Made by a program: the position numbers and the translations under genes
Shown: piece by piece, positions 11,570 to 23,419 of the stretch
How the letters are laid out: each line of letters starts with the position of its first letter
How positions within the stretch are numbered: position 1 is the stretch's first letter
Notes under the pieces: model-generated
Seen by the model: the letters and a program-made list of their open reading frames with translations, nothing else
Database searches by the model: none
What the model was told of the DNA's origin: nothing
NCBI RefSeq assembly: GCF_043641665.1
Contig: NC_092184.1
Location: 21,403,108 to 21,467,107 of the forward strand
Direction of reading: 5' to 3'
DNA length: 64,000 nucleotides
DNA from: Enoplosus armatus
Lineage: Eukaryota; Chordata; Actinopteri; Centrarchiformes; Enoplosidae

Positions 11570-14030
11570 CATTAGATTACTTTATTGAACAGATTGCCCA
11601 TTTTTTGAAATAATCAAAAAACATCAGGGACATTTATTTTCTTTGTTTTATATTTTAGCTTAAGGTTTTCTTTTAGTGAATTGTTGTAACATGGGCTATA
11701 AGTTGTGGGAACGGCCTTTTAGTGGCGGTCTCTATGTTACTTGAAAATATCCATGAATTTAGTGCCAGAAAGTGTATTAAATCATCTAGGCTTAGCTGCA
11801 TTTCTACAACAAGGTTGGAAAAACCTGTGGATTGTATGGTTGTAAGGCATAGAAAAGAGTAGATAAAAGCATTGCTGCTCTTTTTCATTTGGCATTAAGA
11901 AATACTCATCATCATCCTCTTTTGTTTACTGTTGGTTAGGAGGAATTAAGTGATGATGAGGGTGTTAATTGCAACATCAATAATAGATGTGCGAAGAGGC
12001 ATTCAAAGATAACGGGCAGATCACACCTACATGTTTTACATGAATGGATGTGAGATCTTGCAGCATTGGTAACCACAGAGGAGCTGAGCTTGTGTGAAAT
12101 ATAAAACGAGAGAGGCTAGTTTGGTCGTCATTTGGAACACAAACAAAGGACACGGAGCAGGATAGACACCTACCTTCAGTTCCAAGACTAATCTGGGTAC
12201 TTCTCATTTGGAAGTTGAGGACGCATTTACGACCATTATTATTTGATCAACATTTACTGAAAACAGGATATTCAGTAATACATTTGACTTTTACATTTTA
12301 CATTGTTGTGCTTACGAGTCTGTGTACACACTGAACATTGCAAAATCATGTTTCACAAGTTCTTTTGTCAACATTTTCCGATAGTGTAAACAAAACTTTG
12401 TTGGTATGACATTATTTCAAAAAGTAGCATTACAGTACAGTTACCTAATTGGAATAACAGCCCTTAAAGCCCTGTAAAAGCCCTTGTAGCTATCATCCTC
12501 ACCTATGTCCTTCCGTCCATATTTACTTCATTCAAATTGTACAGCTCACACACTAGATTACCCTTTTTGTACATCCTCAATTCAGTTAAAAGCTTTACGC
12601 TTGAAAATAATTGAAATTGAAATTAAAAGTTGGTTAAAAAAAGTGCTTTTGACACATACAGTCTGAAAAATGCATAACAACCAATGACCAGGTAAAAGTT
12701 CAAAAGCAATATCACTACTTACAGTACTAGTGTTTTGAGGCAGTAAAAGTTGGCTGTGTGTGGACACACAGTTAGAGCATGACTGCAGAGCACATATATG
12801 AAGGGTTCAAGCACTTGGTCAGAGGACTGATGGTAATGACTGTTGGTAACGAATGAGAGTAAAACAAATACACACAAATGAACCTCTTCAACCTTATATT
12901 GTTTTGTTTGGAAATGGATTTGGATCAATGCCAAGGTAATTAGTTTATTTGGATGACTGACTCTGGAGGGAGTTTCTTAAAACAGTTTGGTACTGTGAAA
13001 ATCTGTCTTGCTTTACAGCAGGCTTTACTTCAATTGAATTCCACATGCCCTTCGGGGAGACCACCTGCACTACTTTAAAATAAATCTCTTCATTGCCATT
13101 TTTTATTTAGACGTCTTATCTCATGCTGGATACATATTTGATTTTCTTCATAAACTGGACCATCTTGACCTGTCTTCCCAAAATGACTTTGATGCTTTTG
13201 ATACTAACTGTTCAGCGTATTAAGTATTCAAGTATTCAAGTATTAAGAAACATGCATAACACCTCACAACATAATTCACTCCTGAGTAGTTATAGTTAAA
13301 CTTAAAATATATATATATTTTTTTGTATTCTATGTTAAAGAAGTATCATTTCGCTGGTAATTTTTGAGACCGTTGTTATGGCCATTGTTATTGCATTGTG
13401 TTTTATTTAAAGTTGTTTCTGTTTTTCCACCCCCTGTTTATTGGTCTCATCCCCTGCAGGTGTGATCAAACTTGACTTTTCTCGTTTCTGGTTAGTGGGA
13501 GCTAAAATTGTCTGTCAATCAACCAGGGGGCAATAGCCTCTGGCAGTTATGTCTTAGGCATGGCTATACTGGATTTAATGATCATATTTTATACTTCACA
13601 TCTGACAATCAGATGAATACTTCTACCACTCCAAGGACCTACAAGACTAGTGCCAACCTTTTGCTCATATCAGGTAAAAGATTATGCCTTAGAGAAGCTG
13701 ATTTTAAATTCAGCATCAGGAGAGCAGAGTTCTCCAACCAAACTAGGTCCCTGATAATGATTGTACCTGCTTATGCAACAGCCCACATGAGTCAGATCCT
13801 AGTCTATTGAACCAGAGGAGAGAACACAGCTTTTCTAAACAGGAGCTCTAAGCATTTTAGATGTGTTCCACTCCGGTTTCCCATCTCTATACTGTGGGAG
13901 TTTAATCTCATTCCAACTGACATATCCCCAGGCATGGTTTTTCAGAAAAAAATAAAAAATAAAATCAGAAACAAAAAAATTAGGACAGATTGAAGAAGAT
14001 TTTTTTTTTTCCTCGTTCAAGAGCACTAGG
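11570..14030. other. non-coding DNA without identifiable genes
   Basis: AT-rich unique sequence. It includes a small tandem AAGTATTC repeat (about three copies, 13221-13246) and a short AT run (13305-13323). Overlapping short frames near 12-13 kb show nothing recognisable. Confidence 0.5.
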
Positions 14031-14040
14031 GTATTTGGGT

Positions 14041-14088
14041 ATCTCTCTCTCTCCCTCTCTGTCTGTCCGTCTCTCTCGCTGTCTCTCA
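14041..14088. repeat. polypyrimidine (CT)n-rich tract
   Basis: Irregular CT/CTGT microsatellite ending in 'ctgtctctcag'. It could also serve as a splice-acceptor polypyrimidine tract for the sequence beginning at 14089, but no convincing exon follows it directly. Confidence 0.8.
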
Positions 14089-14398
14089 GTCCATTTTTAC
14101 AGAGATTATTTTATCTTATTTGCTGGGGTTCTGGCCGAGCTGGCCATGGGGCTGAGGGGGCTTTTATGGACTAATCCCCCACAAAGCCAGTAATAACCTG
14201 TCAGTTCATCCCCAGCCAACCCTCTTACCCCCACCCCTCCTACTGCCCCCCATCCAAGTCCCGCTAACCATCCACAAAGATACCAGAATGTGGAAGAAAG
14301 GCAGGGGGCCAAAAGAGAGAGCGGTGTGGGGTAATGCCAGGCTTGAGGCACAGGGCCACGCATCCTAACTGAACCGTGAACCTTTTTTTTTTTTACAG

Positions 14399-14495
14399 GA
14401 AATGGACAGATATCTTTCCACAATGAACTGTGACGGCAGAGAGCAGGTCTTCAAACAAGGATTCTGTCTGATGTTCGTTTTCTGCCTACAGTCTG
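14399..14495 (+). CDS. candidate first coding exon, leader-like peptide
   Basis: A run of 13 T-rich bases and ACAG make a strong splice acceptor just before 14399. An ATG at 14402 sits in a fair Kozak context (purine at -3, G at +4). The frame stays open for 31 codons to TCTG followed by the donor GTGAGA at 14496. A second ATG lies at codon 8. The last third (GFCLMFVFCLQS) is hydrophobic and follows charged residues, which suits a signal-peptide h-region or an anchor. It ends with one base of a split codon, so it can join in phase to the candidate exon at 16008. No known protein was recognised. Alternatives are an untranslated exon or a fortuitous combination of signals. Confidence 0.3.
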
Positions 14496-15743
14496 GTGAG
14501 ATGATAAGAACTCGTGGGAGAGAGAAAAGGCCGGGGCGGAGCAGTGTTTGGGTTCTCAGATAGAGCAACTTTGACACGGCACTACAAATGCAATCAGGAT
14601 TAACACGTTTCAAAGACAGGTATAACATAAAGCAGGGGGAAAAAAAATCAGCTTTCAAATCACATAACCTATTTTACGATTTAGAGAATTTTCCACTTTA
14701 TCAGATTCAGCTGATGTCTTGAGTGATCCCAACAACAAACATCTATTTTTCTGTACTGAATATTGGACCAACAGCATATGTGGGGTGTTTCAGTTACATC
14801 TGAAACCAGTGATTTACTATTCTTTTGTTAATGTCATCCTTTCCCAGTAAGAATTCAGTATTTCATTTCTGCTACAATTTCAGCTGACAAAAACGCTTTG
14901 AAAGGCAATATTTTAACCACCAACAGAGACGTCCATGATGACGAGACTGACTTTGATCCCCCTCAAAATGACAGATTAGATATTAATCCGGGTTGCTTTA
15001 TGAAAATGCCATTCACATGTCCGTCCCACATGATGATATTGTCTGAGCTGACTGAAAATAAGAAAAATGAGCTGTGAAAAGTCAAATGTAGCACTATTAG
15101 TTCAATGGATTAACAAGTGGATTAGCATTTGCTACATATTTCTTGTATATTTTTCGAATGGGTTTAACTGTCAGGATTATGTTTTCATTTGAACCTTATT
15201 CTGTCAGAAAAACAAAACAAATCAATAAAGCTTGTTTGCCCAACCAAGGTTGTTGTACAGTTCTGCCTCAATGGTAGCCTTCTACTGTGCGTGCATGCCT
15301 TCATCTCATCCCTGCCTTGTCTTTCTGCCATACCTTCCCTGTTGGTTATTTTTAACCTCCCTTCCCTTGGTCTCATTTGGGCCAGATGGAGTCTGCCCTG
15401 AAGCATGTGTTTGGGGCGAAGCTGCACTCCTGGTTATCCTCTCTCACTAGTGGAATGAGGCCTGTCAGAAGGCATCAGGGTGACTCATCTCAGGAGGATG
15501 TGCTAACACATCATTGCCCCAGACTTTTCTGCGAGGGCTGATCGTCCATGAACAATGCAGTTCCCATCGCAAGCTCACACTTGGCCAATTCATCATCTAG
15601 CCTTCGACGTGGGGCAGGAACAGAGAGAGTGAGAGAGGAATAAGTTTTAATTCATGAATAGAGAAATGTTTTGTTTGTGTTTTCCCTCACAGGGATTGGC
15701 AGCGGCACTCAGTTTGAACTGAGTCATATTCTATTTGTTGCAG

Positions 15744-15807
15744 CTATACTGCATGACCTTTCAGTCTATAGCTCATGTATGTAGTTTTTACTTACCCATG
15801 GAAGCAG
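15744..15807 (+). CDS. candidate 64-nt exon (alternative or cassette)
   Basis: It is bounded by the acceptor 'ctatttgttgcag' and a near-ideal donor, GCAG followed by GTAAGC. Exactly one frame is open (21 codons plus one base, starting LYCMTFQS). Its trailing G plus the AG that begins the next candidate exon at 16008 make an intact Glu codon, so these two also join in phase. It does not join in frame after the 14399 exon because that combination meets a stop. It may therefore be an alternative upstream exon rather than an intermediate one. No family is recognised. Confidence 0.22.
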
Positions 15808-16007
15808 GTAAGCATGCATCCTCCTCTTCAGCATGCATCCTCCCTGTTTTACATACAAACCCAAGGCTTAGCTATGCTTCATGTGGCCTTAGTGGGGCTT
15901 GTGCATTTTTATTGGGTAACCTGTGGCGTTTGCAGGGAATTTTATGCCAGTTTCCAGGTTACCCACTCCCCAACAAGATTGTGTGATTGCGATTTGTGTC
16001 CTTGCAG

Positions 16008-16123
16008 AGTTTCAGTTTGAGGCTGGTGCATGGAAGCCAGAGCGGACCCCTGTCCAAGCCTTAGCAAAGCTCTATGCACTCTACTCAGACCCTCCACACC
16101 GCAGATGCAGCTGTAATGCATAA
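16008..16123 (+). CDS. candidate terminal coding exon
   Basis: The acceptor 'gatttgtgtccttgcag' precedes a frame of 37 full codons ending at TAA (16121-16123). The peptide begins FQFEAGAWKPERTPVQALAK and ends with an RRCSCNA tail. Its composition (W, P, charged residues, a Cys-X-Cys end) looks more coding-like than most frames here. It is phase-compatible with both upstream candidates (14399-14495 and 15744-15807). A possible polyadenylation signal AATAAA lies near 16419. Joined to 14399-14495 it would make a small protein of about 69 residues with a leader-like start. Expression and homology are unknown. Confidence 0.28.
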
Positions 16124-16429
16124 AATAAGCTTTAGTCATATTCTGAAGCACCTCTGCTGAACCTACACCTTCTGAACCTTTGAGGCTACTTCTGCACAAT
16201 GAAGTCTCTGCTAAATCAATCCTTTTTTTTTCATACCATAGATATACATTTGAGTATCATCATGTTCCTTACTGCAGTAATCAATGCTAAAACAAATATT
16301 CATATCTTATTGTAAAACAAGGCCCTTATAAATAGAACGTGTGATTAAAATGTGAAATGGGGAACTGTGGAACAGATTGAATTATGCCTCTAACAGATTA
16401 GGAGTTTTGGAACAGCAATAAAAACAACA

Positions 16430-18065
16430 AAATGCATGACATATAGATTATGTGAGTGATGCTAATCCTTGAAGACAATTGCTTGCTTGCTTACATTTGT
16501 TGTTTCTTCCTAGGGTGCATAACACAAAGAACGTCCCTTTTGTGAACATACTGTATATATATTATTTAATCATATTTCTTCTGTCTATCATAAAATATAC
16601 TGAGACAATGCTCGTGCCGGGCCTTTAAATGTGATAAATGAGTGTTATTGCTATCTTAGAATTAGTTAAATTCTTGTAAAACCACCATTGTTCAGTTATT
16701 TACTGTTCATCAGTTGTTCATGGAGGCTGAAAAATGATTAGTGAAACAATGTCTTCTAGCTGTGATGTAACAAAAACCCACTATATTGTGGCTTTTAAAT
16801 TGTTGTGGGCATCTCCTCTGTATCATTTAGATAACTTTTATTTTCGGTGCCTTGAGAAAAATCACATTTTGTCCCAGATGAAACAACTATTGCTTTGAGA
16901 AAAATATATTTTACAAACACACACTACACACACTATGCCTTGGAGACATGTTCATGTAATGGAGTGATTATTCCAAAATAATCATCAGCGAGGCTTGCAT
17001 ATGAAATCCATTGCCTCCAGCCAAAAATGAAAAATGTACATCTCAACAGTTTTTACAAATGTACATCTACACCAAGCCGGGAACGTAACATGGGCTTGCC
17101 AAAAGGAGTAATTGAAGGGGGGAGGGGGTTAAAATCATCTAAGGTTTCGTCCCCATGTGGTACAAATTATATTGCTTCATAAGAAATACATGGACAAATT
17201 CACGCATTTGAATCATGCAGATATCCATGGAGGTCCACATGCATACACACAGGCAGAGACGTTATGTCCCTGAACAGGCAGGAGGATGACAGTATGTGTC
17301 CTTAGGGCAGGATGATTCAGTGTAGATGCACTTAGGGCAAGAAGCAGTTCCATTTCACTCCTATTTGCATTGTTAACTCCTCCCTTAGAGAGGAGACACT
17401 GTGTATTCTGTGGCCGTGCTCTTCATCACTGAGAAAACTGATATCCTCTCTACACCGTGCACACAAGACAGAGGAAGAAAAGGGGTAAGCAGAGGAGTGT
17501 AATATAAAATGCTGTAAAGTGGAATTTCAAATACACTGGTTAAAAGTTTGAAATGCTTCAACTTTATGTGTTTATAGTTGAAACTATTATTACTGTTTCA
17601 GTTTATTTTTCTATTGATTACTCTTTAAAGTAACTGTTGTTGAGTTTCAAAACATAAGTAGTGAGCTGGAGGAAATACGAGGATTGTGGGCTGCTGTTAG
17701 GAGCTACAAAATCAGGTGTACCTCATAGGTGTTTTCATTTTTAATGATATCCATAGTAATAACCTTCAGTAGTATGGGAATGCTGAGGGCTTCTTGTGTG
17801 ATGTAGCACATTTACCCATTTGTATGAAGTAGAAAGTACTTTTACAGAATACAAAAATGTGCTTCTTTGTCTTACAAATGCAGTTGGGAACATACATTTT
17901 TAATGGTTTGCATTCCCAAGCAGTGAGTAATACAGCACACTGCTGAAGTCTAGTCTTTTATGTTTTCAATGCATTCATCTTGAAACATGGTAAACAGTAT
18001 GCATCTGCTGTATGTATCCACTCTATGCACTAGTTAGTCTTGTATTTGTGTTTATTCAGCACATT
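16430..18065. other. non-coding DNA without identifiable genes
   Basis: Unique AT-rich sequence. I see no repeats beyond short homopolymers, no supported frames and no clear enhancer-like cluster. Confidence 0.5.
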
Positions 18066-18068
18066 CAC

Positions 18069-18069
<1 letters not shown>

Positions 18070-18102
<33 letters not shown>

Positions 18103-18103
18103 G
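18070..18103. repeat. (GATA)n microsatellite
   Basis: About eight to nine uninterrupted tetranucleotide units (tagatagata...). Confidence 0.97.
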
Positions 18104-18109
18104 TTTAAT

Positions 18110-21100
18110 AGGGGAATCCTCCATCTCCTCTGTCTTTCTAGCAGCTGACAGATCAGCAGGACATGAAGTAATGGTAAAGATGAAAATTGGGGCAAATTGA
18201 CACTAATTATGTACAGTCATCTGTTTTCTAATGTTTTCTTTTGTCGGTTTGGGAATATATCTATGTTGTGGTGAAGGAGGAAAGGAGGTAAATAATATGG
18301 AGCAATCTGTGACATATTGAAGCTTAAAAGATAAAATTATACAAACATTAGGTTGCTACATTTGGCTGGTACCTCAGTCTCGTCTGTGTATTGCTATCGC
18401 TCTCCAAAGAGCAAAATATGAGATGTGTCACAAAGCATTTTTTAACCCACAGCATTGCGAGCACTTGACATGTGTCTTCACTCACCAAGCAACTGATTTA
18501 TAAAGCAGCCTAACCAGCCTGAAGGAAAAATATCCTGTACTGCTCCCCACTTCTGTCTCCCTCATTAGAGCCATGATTGGCTCGGACATCCCTGGAGATA
18601 GCCGTATTAGGGACCAAAATACCAATGGCCCCCTGTCTCAGAGATGACAGCCAGTTGTCAGAGTTTATAATCTAGAAGTGATCTCAACCAATCTAATGAA
18701 TCAAATCACCGCCATTCACCGTTCTCGAAATCCATCCCTTATGGCACACACTGTCTGCTCTGCCCTCGAGCTGAGGGAAATGAAGGAAGAAGGGCAGCCA
18801 GAGAGATCTTGTTTTTTGAGAGGATGGTAAGACAGAGAGAAAGAAAGACAGAGACAGAGAGTGAAAGTAGTCTTCCTTCTCTTTTAGGGAGGAGGGTGAG
18901 AAAGGAAGAAAGTTTTCCTCCCGCTTCATTTATAGCTCGCTCTGATGCTAATCTGTCAGTCCAGAGACTCTCATCCACATTAAAAATGTGGGACCTGCCA
19001 TGTATGGATTGCTCCTCGTAGGAAAATTAAAACTCAAATGGCTGGATCTCGTAGAACCTCATCTGTGTTTTGACAAGTGGGGCCAGCTGTACGCAGATGT
19101 GTATTGAAGCATGCAGGGTAATTGGAAAGTCTGTATTCCATAAAGGACCTATTAGTTCTAGTGATGCTGATTGGCTGTGGTGTGCAGTGCCTCCCCCGTT
19201 GCTCTCGCTGACCCATATCCAAAGGTCAGATATTGACTCTAATATGTCTCCATTATCCCACTCATTAACCTCATGACGGCTCGCTGAGACTTTTAGAATG
19301 TGATTGGTGGCAGGGGGGGGGGGCACGAGCCACAAACGAAGCTGCTGTCACTGGGTGGACAGTGGTGTAGGGGCCTGGGGAACCAGCCAGCCAGTCTGCT
19401 ATTGATCTATGTGGATTAGGAGGCCCTTGTATGTGGGGGCATCTCCCTCAGCTGACAGATTATTACAGGCTTTGCTGGGATTTGGGCCTTGAAAAGACTC
19501 CCAGCACAATAACTTTGTATGGCAGAGACATATCTAATAAGATACCAATAAGCTCAGAGAGAGAGAAAGGAAAGAGAGGGAAAGAAAGGATTTTTGGAAA
19601 GCTTCCGGCAATGGGAGGCAATCTCATTTCTTTCTTCCTCTTCTTGTTTTTTCTTCCTTCTTTCCTCCACTCTAATTCTCCCTTAATTCTGGAATTGCAC
19701 AAGTGGGATTTACAAAACAGATTGACTCCCTTTATTAGTTCAGTATGTCATTATACATGCATAGGCTTTGAAGCTGTGGACTGTTTTTCTACTGCATATG
19801 GATATATGTGCTATACAGGGACTGCAAACGGGCATTGCGATGACCTCAGATTTCTCTCATCAGCCCTGATGACAAACCATCAAGGGCCAAGTCCAAACGG
19901 CACCCACACTGCATCCAATCCTCAATCTGCACGCAGAGCACACGGTGTCGGCCAAATACAGCAGAAGGAGATGAGAATTCTGTGCCAGGCATGACTTAGT
20001 ACGTAATTAAGGCCCTGGCTCAGGAATGGCAAATCAACTTGCTTCATTTCCCAAAGGAGTTATGAGGAGAAGTTAGGAAGGATAAAGGCAACCAAGGTAC
20101 CCATTTTCAGGCACTGTCTGCAAGCTCAGTGTGGTGAGGTTTTATAAAACACAGAAACATGTCGTATACGAGTCAAAAGAGTTAGAGTTAGTCAGAAAGT
20201 TTGGTGGCAGAAGTTACTTTGCAATCGATGGTAGATGGGTATGATGGGGGGGTGGGGGCAAGGAGCTGTAACCTTTGAGCAACGGTTCATCAAATCAAAA
20301 CACTGTGGTCTAAACATGGACGCCTTTTGGAAATGCTGTGCCTTTTCTCATACACTGTGTAAAGAATCCTCTCTTTCATTTTTTTCCTCTTCCTCTCTTC
20401 ACTCTCTTTTTCCTCATCAGACTTCAGCCTCCACTGATGATGCCCTGAAGGAAAGCCTGTGTGGGTTGCATACCAAGTAGTATAAGGCTGCTTTAAAAGC
20501 AAGCGGCCAAAGAAGTCGAGAGGGGTATCAAACACACTGCTGAATATGCATGTATAAATGACCTGTTCAGTAATCATGAAAAACCACACAGCAGCTTTTC
20601 TGGGGGCTGTTTTGACACAGCTGGGCCACAGCCCCATTAGTCCCACAAATATGTCTTTCAAATCAGTGGTTTGGAGGCATTTCTGTACACATGCAGAGTA
20701 AACTCAGATTGTGTTCTGTGAACAAAATGCTTCAATTCCTGCATAGGCATGAGGTAGAGTTTGTTTCTTCAAAGGGTCACCAACTCTGATTACAACTTAA
20801 TATTCTGCCTGTGCAGAAGTTCAGTGCCTATAGCATTTGGCATACTAGGTTTGATTGGTTGCCTGGTTGTTGGCTAAGAGATTGAGAAAAAAAAAAGTGT
20901 GTTTTTCTATGATAATAGCGTTGTTCTATTTCAACCGTGTGTCTTCAGAGAATATAGCATAATGTTATATACAGCCAGCACATACTGTAAGCAAGTACAA
21001 AACAAAAGAAACTGCTGTGCAGCTAAGACATACTTTAATGTGTGCTGATGTCACATCAGTAAAACAAATAACTGTGTTCAAACTGTGATAATTATGATTG

Positions 21101-21820
21101 ACAAAAATTGACTCTGTAGTTTTACACCAAATCTGTTTCTTTTGTGATAGACTTATACAGAGAAAAACAAAGTCTTTCTAAAGTCTTTCAAACTCTAGAG
21201 GGCATTACACAAACTGTCGGCCCCCATACCAAAATAGCTGCAGGTTCGCAGCGCTGTTCCTGGGGCCACAGCGAGTAGATGCTGGCTTCAGAAAAACTCC
21301 TTGCTTTTTCTATTGACATTATACTCTTACTTTACGCTATACTTTTTTTCCATTTTATGTAGTTTCTGTGGCCACTGTGGGGTTTCACTATCAACTTAAT
21401 ATCTCTACTGCTTACTTCTTCAGATAAGAGTCCTCCAAGTCCTCCTTATATTAAACCAAAGATGCAAAGGTGCTCAAGGCCAAAGGCTTGGAAAACTAGT
21501 TAAAAATTAATTGCAGGACATTGTGACTATTTGTGCTGTTTTTAATATTCATGCTTTTAATATATGTGCCTTACAATCATTGATGATATTATCTGTGGGT
21601 GATGAGTCACAGAGAGTGTGCAAAATTAAAGATAAGAAAGATGAACAATTTATCAAGAATGAAAACATCCACTAAGCTCAACTTAACATATTTCTTTCTT
21701 AGCTACTGTCTCCTGCCAAGAGCATACAGGGCAATGTATTCTCATTCCGGGTGTTCATAATTGATATGCCTATGGAGGGGGGGGCACGATGTTTCTCTTT
21801 TTTCATGCACAAGCTAATTA
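18110..21820. other. non-coding DNA with purine/pyrimidine tracts
   Basis: Holds polypurine runs (18822-18870, 19556-19592), a polypyrimidine run (19628-19672), a G11 homopolymer (19313-19323) and a small G run near 21778. The longest frame of the window (19431-19994, +, 187 codons) runs through the purine and pyrimidine tracts and has no domain or splice context, so I treat it as chance. Parts of 19.7-20.05 kb look moderately enhancer-like (TACGTAATTAAGG near 20000). Confidence 0.5.
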
Positions 21821-21823
21821 AAC

Positions 21824-21824
<1 letters not shown>

Positions 21825-21854
<30 letters not shown>
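21825..21854. repeat. (AC)n microsatellite
   Basis: Clean AC dinucleotide run, followed after 'ggtgagtg' by a second short AC run to about 21872. Confidence 0.97.
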
Positions 21855-21858
<4 letters not shown>

Positions 21859-22984
21859 AGTGCACACACACACGCCTCGTCATTGGCAGTTGCTGACAGC
21901 CACTTCAAACAGCAGTCCTGAAGGGACAACACAGCATCTTGTCTGCCAGCTATCTCAGTCCAAGATGAGGCCCATGCTCTCCTGTCACACGGATAATACC
22001 TATTTTGCTCAGTTTAAGAAGAAAAAGAAAAAGACACAAGCTCTGCTGGGGTCACAGTGGGAGGTGAGTGCCGTCCTAATCTCCACTGTCGAGCCATGTA
22101 CAACTCTCTCCTTCACTTGACCATGGACCCTTCTGCCGTTCAAGATGACACTCTCCAAATGCCCTGTTCTGTGGGAGACTATGTCAGCATCTTCACACGC
22201 TCTCACTTTCACCCACTCCCCATGTGGCCGGCGCTCCTCTGCCAGTGCTGACAGTCAGGCCCATGCACCAAAAGACCCTAGCAGAGTGCTGTCTCCGTAG
22301 GCAGGCTGGGATGCTGATAGATTCTTTGCTTGCTCTCTTTCTCTATGTCTCGCTCCCTCTCTCTGGATTTTGCTGTATTTAAAACCCAGCAATCTGTTTA
22401 CTGTAGGATTACTGCTATTGTATGTTTCAAATTTGACAGCTGCTTCATTCAACTCCCCAGTGTGGAGGCTGCACGATAAGGCCGATATGGGTTTCTAATC
22501 TTTTCCCTGCCTAAATCCCTTCCAAATCTTCTATTTCTTTCTCCCTCCCCATCATTCCTTGCTGTAAGATTAGAGCATTTTCCAGCACAACTCTTGGCTT
22601 TGGCGCAGAGCTGCTGGAACACTCCGGTAGGACTGCTAATGAAGGGAGCTGCTCCTTTGACAGCTGTTGCATCTGACGCAAAGGTTCCTGTATAAAGGCC
22701 GCAATCAAACACCCTCCACAACCCCGTCTCCCTGTACGTGGGCGTGTATACCGCGCACTGACAGCATGCTAAAAATAATTGGGTGACTGGTAAATATCAC
22801 TCATAGAGGCAGAGTTTGATCTCTTTGGGAAACTGTTTTATGGAGGGTTTTTAGGAGTATATGTTTTATTGAGCTATAGCCAAGGCACTAAAATATACTG
22901 ACAAAAAAGAAATGTAATGTTTCTTAATGGGCTATTTCTGCTTTGGGCCCCTCCTAACCAAAATGACTGTTCATTCACAGATTG

Positions 22985-23110
22985 AACCAGTTGATTAATT
23001 CAGTGTGGAACCCGCAGCTTGCCTGATGTGATTCCTCTGAGGGCCCTCAAAGCCTTGCACTGCATAACACACAATCTCCTGACTAGAATTTCTATTTAGG
23101 CAAGGCTTCG
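22985..23110. promoter_or_regulatory. candidate conserved non-coding element
   Basis: Unique block with CCAGTTGATTAATTCAG, then balanced-composition sequence (GAGGGCCCTC palindrome near 23040). No frame, no repeat. Weak call from composition. Confidence 0.22.
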
Positions 23111-23239
23111 GGGGAAACTGATGGATTAATATTGGTACAGTGGCAGCATTTAGCAAACGCGCATCCATCACAACTTTTACAAAGTATGACTAATGTCTGA
23201 TTGTATAGGGCATTAGCCACTGCACCGGCTCTTGAAGTA

Positions 23240-23415
23240 TTATTTTCTCCTGAGAGGAGCCAGCTCCCAATTACGCATAAATCAAAGTAACAGAAATGAC
23301 AGTTATCACTGAAATGTATTGCTGATGGCAGCCTTATTGTCCTTTCACTACTAATGATAAAAAGTAAAATATAATAAATGACATGGCATTTTAGATTGAT
23401 TTGTTGCAGGTCATG
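23240..23415. promoter_or_regulatory. candidate conserved non-coding element
   Basis: Unique AT-rich block with CAATTACGCATAAATCAAAG, TGACAGTTATCACTG (a MEIS-like TGACAG word), and CTACTAATGATAAAAAG. It is closely packed with homeodomain-like and TALE-like words and lacks any coding frame. Inference only. Confidence 0.3.
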
Positions 23416-23419
23416 TCCC

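Noticed and set aside
19431..19994. Longest open frame of the window (187 codons, + strand)
   Set aside because: It runs through a polypurine and a polypyrimidine tract, has no domain, no splice or Kozak support, and the length is not extraordinary for 64 kb of six-frame sequence.
20290..20661. Minus-strand frame of 123 codons
   Set aside because: Lysine/glutamate-rich part derives from a pyrimidine-rich stretch on the + strand. No recognisable domain or splice context.
22449..22721. Minus-strand 90-codon frame near a TATAAAGG word
   Set aside because: No recognisable domain. The TATA-like word is on the + strand near 22693 and has no supporting promoter context.
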